From positions 1 to 64,000 of the forward strand of contig MKVK01000014.1 of NCBI GenBank assembly GCA_001898825.1: a stretch of DNA of 64,000 bases. Direction: 5' to 3'. Source of the DNA: Magnetospirillum sp. 64-120. GTDB taxonomy: Bacteria > Pseudomonadota > Alphaproteobacteria > Rhodospirillales > Magnetospirillaceae. Under the pieces are notes generated by a model. It was not told the origin of the DNA and made no database searches. It saw nothing but the letters and a program-made list of their open reading frames with translations. This document shows positions 42,317-51,506 of this stretch, piece after piece. The number at the start of each line of letters is the position of its first letter. Position 1 is the stretch's first letter. A program made the position numbers and the translations under genes.

Positions 42317-43497
42317 TCGCCCGCCGGCTGGGCGCCGCAGCCATCCTTGCCTTGCTGGCCGGCTGCGTCACCCACGAAACCGGGCCGTCCAGCGGTATCG
42401 CCACCGCCAGTCCGGGCTACAAACCCAACGTGAAGACAGACGAAGCCGGCATCTGGCTAACCGCCGACAAGGCCGAGGCCGAATTGCGTGATTCCGCCAA
42501 CCGGGTGCGCGATCCCGCCATCAACGCCTTGGTTTCCGACATGGTGTGCACACTGGCGGCGGAATATTGCGGCGACCTGCGCCCCTATGTGGTGCGGTTG
42601 CCCCATTTCAACGCCACCGCTTCGCCCAACGGCTCGATTTCCATCTGGAGCGGGCTGCTGATCCGCGCCCGCACCGAATCGGAACTGGCCGCCGTCATCG
42701 GCCACGAAATCACCCATTACGCCCGCCGCCATTCGCTGGCCCGTATCCGCAACATGCGTGAAAACACCGATCTGGCGGCGGTCCTCAGTTTGTTGGGGGC
42801 CACCACCGGCGTCGCGCAAGTGGCCGAGCTGCCCCATCTCATGGCGGTGGGCAACATCCAGGCGTTTTCACGCGACAACGAGCGCGAATCCGACGAGGAC
42901 GGCTTCAACCGCTTGGTCAAGGCGGGATACGAGCCCAGCGCCGCCGCCGACGTGTGGAAACGCATCCTGGACCTGAGGAAGGCCAAGCACGAATTCGAAT
43001 ACGAAAGCTACGAAGACCGGACGGTGCGCCTCTTCGTCGCCAGCCACCCGCCCACCGAGGAACGCGAGAAAAGCTTGCGCGAACTGGCGGAAAAGGCCGC
43101 CAAGCCGACCAAGCCACCGCCGGACCGCCTGCGCGAGGCGTTGACGGCGGTGCGTCTGGATTTCCTTCTGGACGAGGTCAAGCTGGGCCAGTTCCGCGAA
43201 AGCAAGGCGCTGTTCGAGTTGCTGCTGAAGGACGACCCGCTGCCCGGACAGATCTATTACGCCCTGGGCGAGCTTTATCGCAAACGGGCCAAGGACGACG
43301 ACGAACTGGTCGCCATGTCCTATTTCCACCAGGCCTGCGAGGCTGCGGGCGCCCCGCCCGAAGCCTTTCGCATGGTCGGCACCATCCGCTGGCGTCGTGG
43401 CGAGACGGAACAGGCCAAGGAATATTTCCGCCGTTACCTGAACGCCGCGCCCAATGCCGGCGACCGCGCCCTGATCACCCATTACCTGGGAAGCTGA
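42313..43497 (+). CDS. M48 metalloprotease lipoprotein with C-terminal TPR-like region
   Basis: 394 residues. It has lipobox ALLAGC (Cys18), a zinc protease domain with HEITHYARRH (HExxH) and the downstream Glu in RDNERESDEDG, then a TPR-like helical tail (about 280-390; QIYYALGELYRKR, AFRMVGTIRWRRGETEQAKEYF in part AFRMVGTIRWRRGE). This resembles LoiP/YcaL or BepA-type envelope proteases that act on outer-membrane proteins. It is coupled to the lipoprotein before and 3 bases from the lipoprotein after. Confidence 0.88.
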   Translation: MIARRLGAAAILALLAGCVTHETGPSSGIATASPGYKPNVKTDEAGIWLTADKAEAELRDSANRVRDPAINALVSDMVCTLAAEYCGDLRPYVVRLPHFNATASPNGSISIWSGLLIRARTESELAAVIGHEITHYARRHSLARIRNMRENTDLAAVLSLLGATTGVAQVAELPHLMAVGNIQAFSRDNERESDEDGFNRLVKAGYEPSAAADVWKRILDLRKAKHEFEYESYEDRTVRLFVASHPPTEEREKSLRELAEKAAKPTKPPPDRLREALTAVRLDFLLDEVKLGQFRESKALFELLLKDDPLPGQIYYALGELYRKRAKDDDELVAMSYFHQACEAAGAPPEAFRMVGTIRWRRGETEQAKEYFRRYLNAAPNAGDRALITHYLGS

Positions 43498-43499
43498 AA

Positions 43500-44114
43500 A
43501 TGACCCGCCGCCTTTTGCCCTTGCTGATGCTGATTGCGCTGACCGCCTGCGAATCCTGGCAGAAGATCCCGCCCGGTGCCGTCAAGCTGTCGGACAAGGC
43601 CGAAGTGGTCACCAGCCAAACCTGGAGCGGTCAAGGCGACCGCGACGGATTCATCTGGACCCAGGACGGGCCGGGCATGGACACCTTGGTCTTCCATCTG
43701 GGCATCAAGGACGGCAAGACCTTGTTCGAATCCCAGGATGTGGAAAAGAACCACAACTTCATCCTGAAGCTGATGAACCGCCAGCCCGACCAGATTTCCT
43801 TCCGTTTTTCCAAGACCATGACCGAATGGGAAATCGTCGAGTTCTTCACCACGTCGTGGGGCAAGCTGATGGACGACGTGCCGGTGAAGGTGGAAGCCAT
43901 GGCGCCCGCCAGCCTGGACGGCCATCCCGGCATCCGTTTCCAATATTCCTACACCCCGAAGGACGAACTGCGCCGCCGCGGTTTCGGTGTCGCCGCCGTG
44001 GTGGACGACAAACTGTATCTGGTCCACTATCTGGGCTCGGCGGTCTACCACTTCGACAAGAACAAGGCCGAAGCGGAACAGGTGATCGCCTCGTTGAAGA
44101 TCAAGAAAGGTTGA
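43500..44114 (+). CDS. Lipoprotein of unknown function
   Basis: 204 residues with lipobox IALTAC (about Cys17). The mature part has mixed strands and helices (TLVFHLGIKDGKTLF, RFQYSYTPKDELRRRG in part) and a C-terminal KAEAEQVIASLKIKKG. It fits the loose group of periplasmic proteins that follow M48 proteases, but I have no family name. It is third in the operon; the next gene starts 10 bases later. Confidence 0.78.
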   Translation: MTRRLLPLLMLIALTACESWQKIPPGAVKLSDKAEVVTSQTWSGQGDRDGFIWTQDGPGMDTLVFHLGIKDGKTLFESQDVEKNHNFILKLMNRQPDQISFRFSKTMTEWEIVEFFTTSWGKLMDDVPVKVEAMAPASLDGHPGIRFQYSYTPKDELRRRGFGVAAVVDDKLYLVHYLGSAVYHFDKNKAEAEQVIASLKIKKG

Positions 44115-44124
44115 GACACAGCCC

Positions 44125-44985
44125 ATGCATCGCCGTTCCCTGCTTGCCGGTCTGGCCGCCAGCGCCGTTGCCGCCCCCGCTTATGCCCAGTTCAACCTGG
44201 GCAACCTGATTCAGGGGGCCGCCAACGTGGTCGGCGCCTATTCGTCGGGGGAATCCGACGAAATCCAGATGGGGCAAACCTATTATCAGGACTATCTGAC
44301 CAAGTCGGGCGGCGCCTATCCCGACCGCAACGCCCAAGAGGCGCTCAGGAAGTTCGCCCAGCCCTTGCTGAAGGCCGCCGACCGCCAGAACCTGCCGTGG
44401 GAAGTCACCTTGGTGAAATCCGATCAGGTCAACGCCTGGGCCTTGCCCGGCGGCAAGCTGGCCATCAATTCCGCCCTGGTCAAATATTGCGCGACACCGG
44501 ACGAACTGGCCTCGGTCATCTCGCACGAAGTCGGCCATGCCGACCACGGCCACGGCCTGTCGCAGATCAGGAACCAATCCTTGCTGCAAGGGGCCGGCAC
44601 CATCGGCAAGGAAGCGCTCAGCGCCTGGATGGGCAATGCCGGCGCCATCGGCGCCCAGGCCCTCAGCGCTTTGGAAGGCCCGCTTTATTCGCTGATCCTG
44701 TCGGGTTATTCGCGGGACAACGAATTCGAAGCCGACGCCCATATCTTGAAGATTTTCGAACGCACCGGCTATGACCCGGACAAGGCCGACGACTTCTTCC
44801 GCACCCTGATTAAGCTGCATCCGGAATCGGACACCAGCACCACGTCGCTGTTTTCCACCCATCCGGGAACCCGCGACCGCATCGCCCGCATCGAGGCCGC
44901 CGCCGCCAAGGCGTCGCGCGCCAGCGGCGCCCAGACATCAGGATGGAACGACCTGAAGGCCATTTTCCCGACGCCTGCCACTTAA
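44125..44985 (+). CDS. Second M48-family metalloprotease, exported
   Basis: 286 residues. The N-terminus HRRSLLAGLAASAVAAPAYA looks like a Tat signal. The protease domain has HEVGHADHGH (HExxH) and Glu in RDNEFEADAHIL, followed by STHPGTRDRI, which is typical of the periplasmic YcaL/LoiP/BepA relatives. Glu and both His are intact. It is the last gene of a unit with two proteases and two lipoproteins, which suggests a shared envelope quality-control role; that is inference. A terminator follows. Confidence 0.9.
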   Translation: MHRRSLLAGLAASAVAAPAYAQFNLGNLIQGAANVVGAYSSGESDEIQMGQTYYQDYLTKSGGAYPDRNAQEALRKFAQPLLKAADRQNLPWEVTLVKSDQVNAWALPGGKLAINSALVKYCATPDELASVISHEVGHADHGHGLSQIRNQSLLQGAGTIGKEALSAWMGNAGAIGAQALSALEGPLYSLILSGYSRDNEFEADAHILKIFERTGYDPDKADDFFRTLIKLHPESDTSTTSLFSTHPGTRDRIARIEAAAAKASRASGAQTSGWNDLKAIFPTPAT

Positions 44986-44993
44986 AACACCAA

Positions 44994-45017
44994 GGGGGGC
45001 CTGACGCCCCCCTTTTT
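44994..45017 (+). terminator. Intrinsic terminator of the M48 operon
   Basis: GGGGGGC / GCCCCCC stem of 7 bp with loop CTGAC, then five T. Confidence 0.85.
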
Positions 45018-45024
45018 CATTGCA

Positions 45025-45228
45025 TCAGTTGAAGGCGCAGCCGGGCTTGACGCCCACCTTCTTCAACATGATGGCCAGCGGACAGAAACCGGTGAAAGCC
45101 GCCTGGAACATGTTCAGACCGACAAAGGCGGTCAGGAACAGCCAGTTGACCGAATAGAGCTGCGACAGGCCCAGGCTGGCCAGGATGACAAAACCGGCGA
45201 AAGCGAGAACGACACGATCGATGGACAT
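45025..45228 (-). CDS. DUF2892 (YgaP-type) small membrane protein
   Basis: 67 residues with two membrane helices, ending [20 protein letters not shown]. The pattern of a hydrophobic hairpin with a Cys-Pro and a C-terminal Cys matches the membrane module DUF2892 that is often fused to or beside rhodaneses. The role is thought to be in sulfur or sulfide handling, but that is not shown here. The start MSIDRVVL is preferred over an upstream Met. It is divergent from the efflux operon. Confidence 0.82.
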   Translation of the reverse strand: MSIDRVVLAFAGFVILASLGLSQLYSVNWLFLTAFVGLNMFQAAFTGFCPLAIMLKKVGVKPGCAFN

Positions 45229-45277
45229 AGCAGGGTTTCCTTGCACGGAGAGCAAAAGGGATCGGACCACCTTGTAA

Positions 45278-45293
45278 ATTAGTTTAGCCTAAT
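45278..45293. promoter_or_regulatory. AT-rich inverted repeat between divergent DUF2892 and efflux genes
   Basis: ATTAG-N6-CTAAT in an AT-rich patch (45272-45298). ArsR-type repressors such as BigR bind related sites near DUF2892 genes. A regulator gene is not present here, so this is suggestive only. Confidence 0.4.
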
Positions 45294-45330
45294 ATATACG
45301 TCAAGGTTCAGGTTTCACGGAGATCACCCC

Positions 45331-46296
45331 ATGTCCTTGTCCGCCTTCCGCCTGTCCTGTGTCCTGATGCTGGCCGCCCTGCCCGCCCTTGCCGGCGAGA
45401 TGGTGGTCAAGACACGGGAAGTGGACGACCTGAAGGCGGTTTTCGCCACGGTGGAAAGCGTCGACCAGGTGTTGGCCCGCGCCCGCATCACCGGCACCGT
45501 TTCCGGTCTGCTGGTGGACGAAGGCAGCCGGGTGGAAGCCGGGCAACGCATCGCCACCATCGGCGACCCCAAGCTGGCCCTGGCCACCGTCGGCATCGAC
45601 GCCCGGCTGAAGGCGGCAGAATCCGAACGCGACCTGGCGGAAATCGAGTTTCGCCGGTCCCAGGATCTGCTGACCAAGGGGGCCGCCACCCAGGCCCGCG
45701 TCGACAACGCCCGCACCCGCCTGGACGTGGCGGTGCGCACCATCGCCGCCATCCGCGCCGAAAAGCAGGTCAGCGCCGAACGGACCGGCGAAGGCGCGGT
45801 CTTGGCCCCCACCGCCGGCGTGGTGCTGAAAGTGCCGGTGACCCAAGGCAGCGTGGTCATGGCCGGCGAGACGGTGGCGGTGATCGCCGCCGAAAACTAC
45901 ATCCTGCGCATGGCCCTGCCGGAACGCCACGCCCGCTTCCTGAAGGTGGGCGACAAGGTGCTGGTGGGGCCGCGCTCGCTGCTGGCCAGCGACGCGCCGC
46001 CCCGCCAAGGCACCGTGCGTCAGGTCTATCCGCAGATCGAGGACGGCAGGGTGATGGCCGACGTGGCGGTGGAAGGCCTGGGGGACTTCTTCGTTGCCGA
46101 GCGGGTGCCGGTGCATGTGTCCACCGGGCGCCGCCCCACCATCGTCATCCCGCGTGAGGCGGTGACCCGCCGCTTTGGCCTGGATTACGTCACCGTGCAC
46201 AATTCCGGCCCGGTGGTGGTGCAATTGGGCCAGGCGCTGGACGACAGCGTCGAGGTACTGTCCGGCCTGCGCGATGGCGATCTGGTGCAGTGGTGA
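45331..46296 (+). CDS. RND efflux periplasmic adaptor (membrane fusion protein)
   Basis: 321 residues with a signal peptide (SCVLMLAALPALAGE). It has a lipoyl half (VLARARITGTVSGLLVDEGS), a helical hairpin (about 80-140), a second lipoyl half (VLAPTAGVVLKVPVTQGS) and a beta-barrel end (ERVPVHVSTGRRPTIVIPREAV in part VIPREAV). It is the AcrA-like partner of the RND pump overlapping it at 46293. There is no TolC gene here; the exit duct must be shared. The transported substrate is unknown. Confidence 0.9.
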   Translation: MSLSAFRLSCVLMLAALPALAGEMVVKTREVDDLKAVFATVESVDQVLARARITGTVSGLLVDEGSRVEAGQRIATIGDPKLALATVGIDARLKAAESERDLAEIEFRRSQDLLTKGAATQARVDNARTRLDVAVRTIAAIRAEKQVSAERTGEGAVLAPTAGVVLKVPVTQGSVVMAGETVAVIAAENYILRMALPERHARFLKVGDKVLVGPRSLLASDAPPRQGTVRQVYPQIEDGRVMADVAVEGLGDFFVAERVPVHVSTGRRPTIVIPREAVTRRFGLDYVTVHNSGPVVVQLGQALDDSVEVLSGLRDGDLVQW

Positions 46297-49200
46297 GCGT
46301 CATGAAGCTGGGTCTTTCGGGCACCATCGCCAAGCATTTCATCAAGTCGCCGCTGACGCCGCTGTTGTTGCTGGCGTCTTTGGCGGTGGGACTGATCGCG
46401 CTGATGTCGCTGCCGCGCGAGGAAGAACCGCAGATCAGCGTCCCCATGGTCGACATCATGGTCTCGGCCAACGGCCTGAAGGCGGTGGACGCCGCCGAGC
46501 TGGTGACCAAGCCCTTGGAAGACATCGTCAAGGGCATCGACGCGGTGGAACACGTCTATTCCCAGACCATGGACGACCAGGTGGTGGTCACCGCCCGCTT
46601 CAATGTGGGCACCTCGGAAGACGCCGCCATCCTGCGCGTCCACGAACAGGTGCGCGCCAACATCCGGGCACTGCCCACCGGCATCCCCGAACCCTTGATC
46701 GTCGGACGCGGCATCAACGACGTGGCCATCCTGGTCCTGACCCTGGCCCCCAAACCCGAAGCCGCCGAGCGCTGGAACGACAACGCCCTTTACAATCTGG
46801 CCGAGGAACTGCGCCACGAACTGGTCAAGGTGGACAATGTCGGCCAAAGCGACATCGTCGGTGGCCGCCCCGACCAGATCCGGGTCGAGCCCGACCCGGA
46901 AGCCCTGGCCCTTTACGGCATCACGCTGAACCAGTTGGTCAACAAGGTGGAAAACGCCAACCGGTCGTTCATGGTCGGCGCCGTGCGCGAAGCCGGACGT
47001 CATCTGCCGGTGGTCGGCGGCCAGACGCTCAGCGGCATCCCCGACATCGGCAACCTGCTGTTGACCAGCCATGACGGCCGCCCGGTCTATGTGAAGGACG
47101 TGGCCAAGGTGGTGATGGGCGGCGCCGAAACCGAAGCCCGGGCCTGGCACATCGAAAAAGGCCAGGCGGTGCCCGCCGTCAGCCTGTCCATCGCCAAACG
47201 CGCCGGCGCCAACGCCGTGCTGGTGGCCCAGGACACCTTGGCCCGCCTGGACCAGGTCAAGGGCAAGCTGATCCCCGACAGCGTCACGGTGACGGTGACC
47301 CGCAATTACGGAGAAACCGCGTCGGACAAGGCCGACGAACTGTTGTTCCATCTGGCCCTGGCGACGCTGTCCATCGTCGTGCTGATCACCTGGGCCTTGG
47401 GCTGGCGCGAAGGGCTGGTGGTGGCCCTGGTGGTGCCCACCACCATCTTGCTGACCTTGTTCGCCAGCCATCTGATGGGCTACACCATCAACCGCGTCAG
47501 CCTGTTCGCGTTGATCTTTTCCATCGGCATCCTGGTGGACGACGCCATCGTGGTGGTGGAAAACATCGTGCGGCGCTGGCAGATGGACAAGACGTCCGAC
47601 CGCGCCGAGGTGGCGGTGTGGGCGGTGGCGGAAGTGGGCAACCCCACCATCGTCGCCACCTTGACCATCGTCGCCGCATTGCTGCCGATGATGTTCGTGT
47701 CCGGCCTGATGGGCCCCTACATGAGCCCGATCCCGGCCAACGCGTCCTCGGCCATGATGTTTTCGTTCTTCGTCGCCGTCATCATCACGCCGTGGCTGTT
47801 GCTGAAGATCGCCGGGCGCTCGCGCCAAGGCGCGGTCGAGCATCACGGCCATGCCGACCGTCTGGGCGAGATTTACCGCCGCTTCGCCCGCCCGCTGCTG
47901 ACGGGCCGCGAGCGGTCGAAAAAGCTGCTGCTGGGCGTCACCATCGCCACCTTCGTCGCCATGTCCATGTTCGGCTTCAAGGCGGTGACGGTGAAGTTGC
48001 TGCCGTTCGACAACAAGTCGGAAGTCCAGGTGGTGGTGGACCTGCCGGAAGGCTCGACCCTGGAAGACACCGAACGGGTGCTGATGGATGCCGCCAAACG
48101 GCTGTCCGACCTGCCGGAACTGACCAGCATCCAGGCCCATGCCGGCACCGCGGCGCCGTTCAACTTCAACGGCTTGGTACGCCATTATTATCTGCGCTCC
48201 AGCCCGGAAATGGGCGATTTGCAACTGAACCTGACGTCGCGCCATGACCGGTCACGGCCCAGCCACGCCATCGCGCTGGACGTGCGCCAGCGTCTGGCCG
48301 GAATGGCCAAGCCCGACGGCACCGCGATCCGTGTGGTCGAGGTGCCGCCCGGCCCGCCGGTTCTGTCCACCCTGTTGGCGGAAATCTATGGTCCCGACGC
48401 CGAAACGCGCCGCCAGACCGCAGCCCAGGTGCGCGACGCCTTCGCCAAGGTGGATTTCATCGTTGACGTCGACGACACCCTATCCCATCCCTGGCAGCGC
48501 CTGCGGGTCAGCATCGACCAGGAACGGCTGGAATTCTTCGGTGTCGAGCAACAGGCGGTCTATGACACCATCCAGGCGCTGATGGGCGGCGTGCGCGTCG
48601 GCTATTCCCATCGCGGCCAGGGCGCCAATCCCAAGGAAATCGTCATCGCCTTGCCCAAAAGCGACAAGCATCCGGGCGAATTGCTGGCCACCACGCCGGT
48701 TCCGTCGGCCAAGGGCGTGGTCGAACTGGGCGACGTGGTCAACGTCAGCTATGAACCGGCCAGCGCCCCCATTTTCCGCCGCGACGGGCGGTTCGCCGAA
48801 ATGATCCAGGCCGAACTGGCCGGCCGTTACGAGGCCCCCATCTATGGCATGTTCGCGGTGGAAGACAATCTGCCGGAGAACATCGAAGTCAAGTATCATG
48901 GCCAGCCTTTGGACGAGACCACGCCCACCCTGTTGTGGGACGGCGAATGGGAAATCACCTATGTCACCTTCCGCGACATGGGCGCCGCCTTCGGTGTCGC
49001 CATCCTGGGCATCTATCTGCTGGTGGTGGCCCAGTTCGGCAGCTTCCGCCTGCCGCTGGTCATCCTGGTGCCGGTGCCGTTGACCCTGATCGGCATCGTC
49101 ATCGGCCACATGCTGTTCGCAGCACCCTTCACCGCCACGTCCATGATCGGCTTCATCGCGCTGGCCGGCATCATCGTGCGCAACTCCATCCTTTTGGTCG

Positions 49201-49460
49201 ATTTCATCCGCCATCGTCTGGGCGAAGGCGCCAGTATCCGCCAAGCCGTGCTGGATTCGGGGGCGACCCGGTTCAAGCCCATCGTGCTGACGGCAGCAGC
49301 CGCCATGATCGGCGCTGGCTTCATCCTGGCCGATCCCATCTTCCAGGGGCTGGCCATCAGCTTGGTCTTCGGCCTGTTGTCATCCACCGCTTTGACCCTG
49401 TTGGTCATTCCGGCGCTGTATGTGTGGCTGCGCGACGACGGGCGGGAACTGGAAGATTAA
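46293..49460 (+). CDS. RND efflux transporter (AcrB/HAE type)
   Basis: About 1055 residues with the classic 12-helix plan and two large periplasmic loops. The N-terminal PLTPLLLLASLAVGLIALMSLPREEEPQISVPMVD is typical (here in part: MSLPREEEPQISVPMVD). Asp residues for proton relay are in SIGILVDDAIVVVENI. The second half has IGFIALAGIIVRNSILLVDFI (in part GIIVRNSILLVDFI). It overlaps the adaptor stop (GTGA). Its end overlaps the convergent MBL gene by 4 bases. It could export drugs or metabolites; no clue to which. Confidence 0.93.
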   Translation: MSVMKLGLSGTIAKHFIKSPLTPLLLLASLAVGLIALMSLPREEEPQISVPMVDIMVSANGLKAVDAAELVTKPLEDIVKGIDAVEHVYSQTMDDQVVVTARFNVGTSEDAAILRVHEQVRANIRALPTGIPEPLIVGRGINDVAILVLTLAPKPEAAERWNDNALYNLAEELRHELVKVDNVGQSDIVGGRPDQIRVEPDPEALALYGITLNQLVNKVENANRSFMVGAVREAGRHLPVVGGQTLSGIPDIGNLLLTSHDGRPVYVKDVAKVVMGGAETEARAWHIEKGQAVPAVSLSIAKRAGANAVLVAQDTLARLDQVKGKLIPDSVTVTVTRNYGETASDKADELLFHLALATLSIVVLITWALGWREGLVVALVVPTTILLTLFASHLMGYTINRVSLFALIFSIGILVDDAIVVVENIVRRWQMDKTSDRAEVAVWAVAEVGNPTIVATLTIVAALLPMMFVSGLMGPYMSPIPANASSAMMFSFFVAVIITPWLLLKIAGRSRQGAVEHHGHADRLGEIYRRFARPLLTGRERSKKLLLGVTIATFVAMSMFGFKAVTVKLLPFDNKSEVQVVVDLPEGSTLEDTERVLMDAAKRLSDLPELTSIQAHAGTAAPFNFNGLVRHYYLRSSPEMGDLQLNLTSRHDRSRPSHAIALDVRQRLAGMAKPDGTAIRVVEVPPGPPVLSTLLAEIYGPDAETRRQTAAQVRDAFAKVDFIVDVDDTLSHPWQRLRVSIDQERLEFFGVEQQAVYDTIQALMGGVRVGYSHRGQGANPKEIVIALPKSDKHPGELLATTPVPSAKGVVELGDVVNVSYEPASAPIFRRDGRFAEMIQAELAGRYEAPIYGMFAVEDNLPENIEVKYHGQPLDETTPTLLWDGEWEITYVTFRDMGAAFGVAILGIYLLVVAQFGSFRLPLVILVPVPLTLIGIVIGHMLFAAPFTATSMIGFIALAGIIVRNSILLVDFIRHRLGEGASIRQAVLDSGATRFKPIVLTAAAAMIGAGFILADPIFQGLAISLVFGLLSSTALTLLVIPALYVWLRDDGRELED

Positions 49461-50245
49461 TCGAGGCCGATCACCAGTTTCCGGCCGGGCGGGGCATGGC
49501 AATATTTGTCGCCCACGCCCTTGACGGTCAGGCTGGCGGCGAACATGCGCGGGTCGCAGGAATTGTCGGCGAACATGTCGTAATGACACGGAATGGCCAG
49601 GCGGGGGTTGACCCGCTTGGCCAGTTCGGCGGCTTCCCAATGGGACAGGTTGGCATAGCCGCCGTTGATCGGGCAGGCCATGGCGTCGGGCTGATGCTGC
49701 AGCCCCGATTCGGCCAGCAGGTCACACCACGCGGTGTCGCCGGTGATCCAGAATTTCGGGCCGTCGTCCACCTCCACCACGAACCCCATATGAGTCAGGT
49801 CCGAGGTGTCGGTGGGAAGCGCGAAGGTGCCGTGCAGGCGAATGTCGCCCAGTTCCACCACGTCGCCGGGCCAGGTGACACGGCGTTCGGATTCACTGGC
49901 GCCGGCCTGGGCGAAAACGGCTTGCGTCTGCGCCGGCCCCAGAAAGCCGCCGATACGCCCCGCCTGACAGGCCGGGCACAAGCTGGCCGGATCGGCGTGA
50001 TCCTTGTGCGAATGGGTGCAGGCCAGCCAATCGGCGCGCAGGTGCTCGGGGGCGATCAGCACCGGCACCTGTCGGCGCAAATCCAGCCCGCGCCGCGACG
50101 GGTTGCAGGAATCGGTCAGATAGGGGTCGATCACCAGCACGCGGCCCGCGGGTGTCTTGATCACCCAGCCGTTTTGCCCCAGGAACCACACGGCCATGGT
50201 CTTGCGGTCGGGTCGGGCGGCGTCGATTTCGTCCAGCAAAGTCAT
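49457..50245 (-). CDS. MBL-fold metallohydrolase (UlaG-like)
   Basis: 262 residues. The metal-binding motif is CTHSHKDHAD, with further His/Asp in FWITGDTAW and IPCHYDMF. The beta-lactamase fold with MAVWFLGQNGWVIKT at the start matches UlaG-type lactonases (L-ascorbate 6-phosphate lactonase), but the substrate cannot be read. Start MTLLDEID at 50245 is preferred; in-frame upstream sequence is an artefact. It is divergent from the flavoprotein at 50322. Confidence 0.82.
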   Translation of the reverse strand: MTLLDEIDAARPDRKTMAVWFLGQNGWVIKTPAGRVLVIDPYLTDSCNPSRRGLDLRRQVPVLIAPEHLRADWLACTHSHKDHADPASLCPACQAGRIGGFLGPAQTQAVFAQAGASESERRVTWPGDVVELGDIRLHGTFALPTDTSDLTHMGFVVEVDDGPKFWITGDTAWCDLLAESGLQHQPDAMACPINGGYANLSHWEAAELAKRVNPRLAIPCHYDMFADNSCDPRMFAASLTVKGVGDKYCHAPPGRKLVIGLD

Positions 50246-50321
50246 GGCGCCAAGGTGCCGCATGCGGGACGCCCGCGCAAGAGCAGGTGACAGAAGCGGC
50301 CTCTCCCCGTAAGAAAGGGCC

Positions 50322-51506
50322 ATGGAAGATATCGCGATCATCGGCGCCGGGCCGGCCGGCTTGATGGCGGCCCAGGCGGCGGCCCAGGCCGGGCGCAGTG
50401 TGGCGCTGTACGACGCCCTGCCCCAGCCGGCCCGCAAGTTCCTGCGCGCCGGCATCGGCGGCCTGAACCTGACCCATTCCGAACCTTTCGACGCCTTCCT
50501 GGGGCGTTTCGGTGATCGCGCCGACATCCTGGCGCCGATGCTGCGTCAGTTCGGCCCCGACCGCGTGCGGCAATGGGCCAAGGATCTGGGCTGCGAAACC
50601 TTCGTCGGCTCGTCGGGGCGGGTGTTCCCCAAGGACTTCAAAGCGGCGCCTTTGCTGCGGTCGTGGTTGCGGCATCTGGCCGGTCTGGGCGTCCGCTTTC
50701 ACCCCCGTCACCGCTGGCTGGGCTGGGACGAGCAAGGCGCATTGCGCTTGGCCACCCCGGATGGCGAAAAGACCACCACCGCCCGCGCCGCCATCCTGGC
50801 CCTGGGCGGCGCCTCCTGGCCCAAGCTGGGCTCGGACGGGGCGTGGACCGGGATGTTCTCCCCCGCCGTCCTGGCCCCCTTCCGCCCAGCCAATTGCGGC
50901 TTCGAGGTGGACTGGAGCGAACATTTCCGCCACCGCTTCGCCGGCACCCCGGTCAAGGCGGTGGGCGTGGCCTTTGGCGAGCGACGCTTCAAGGGCGAAT
51001 TCGTCATCACCGCTCATGGCGTGGAAGGCAGCGCTGTCTATGCCCTGTCGGCGCCCTTGCGCGATGCCATCGAAGCCGATGGGCAAGCCATTTTGCAGCT
51101 GGATCTGAAGCCTGACTGGAACACCGAGAAACTGGCCGCCGCCCTGGCCAAGCCGCGTGGCAGCCGCAGCGTTGCCAGCCACCTGGAACGCCAAGCCGGG
51201 ATCAAGGGCGTACTGGCCGGCTTGGCCCGCGAAGGATTGTCGGCCGAAGACATGCTGAAGGCGCCAGCGCTGAAAGCGGTGCCGCTGGAGTTGAAACGCC
51301 CCCGCCCCATGGCGGAAGCCATCAGCACGGCGGGAGGTTTGCGCTTTGATGCGCTGACCCCCGACTTGATGCTGCGGGACCGCCCCGGCACCTTCGTCGC
51401 CGGCGAGATGCTGGATTGGGAAGCCCCCACCGGCGGCTATCTGCTGACCGCCTGCTTCGCCACCGGCTGGGCGGCGGGGCAAGCCGCCGCCGGCTGGATC
51501 AGCTAA
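50322..51506 (+). CDS. BaiN/HI0933-type NAD(P)/FAD-dependent flavoprotein
   Basis: 394 residues. The FAD-binding GxGxxG is at the N-terminus (DIAIIGAGPAGLMAA), followed by KFLRAGIGGLNLTHSEP and a C-terminal second FAD motif, GTFVAGEMLDWEAPTGGYLL. The build fits the TIGR03862 flavoprotein group. The physiological substrate is unknown. It ends next to the convergent MBL/cNMP/hemerythrin gene, overlapping by 4 bases. Confidence 0.88.
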   Translation: MEDIAIIGAGPAGLMAAQAAAQAGRSVALYDALPQPARKFLRAGIGGLNLTHSEPFDAFLGRFGDRADILAPMLRQFGPDRVRQWAKDLGCETFVGSSGRVFPKDFKAAPLLRSWLRHLAGLGVRFHPRHRWLGWDEQGALRLATPDGEKTTTARAAILALGGASWPKLGSDGAWTGMFSPAVLAPFRPANCGFEVDWSEHFRHRFAGTPVKAVGVAFGERRFKGEFVITAHGVEGSAVYALSAPLRDAIEADGQAILQLDLKPDWNTEKLAAALAKPRGSRSVASHLERQAGIKGVLAGLAREGLSAEDMLKAPALKAVPLELKRPRPMAEAISTAGGLRFDALTPDLMLRDRPGTFVAGEMLDWEAPTGGYLLTACFATGWAAGQAAAGWIS

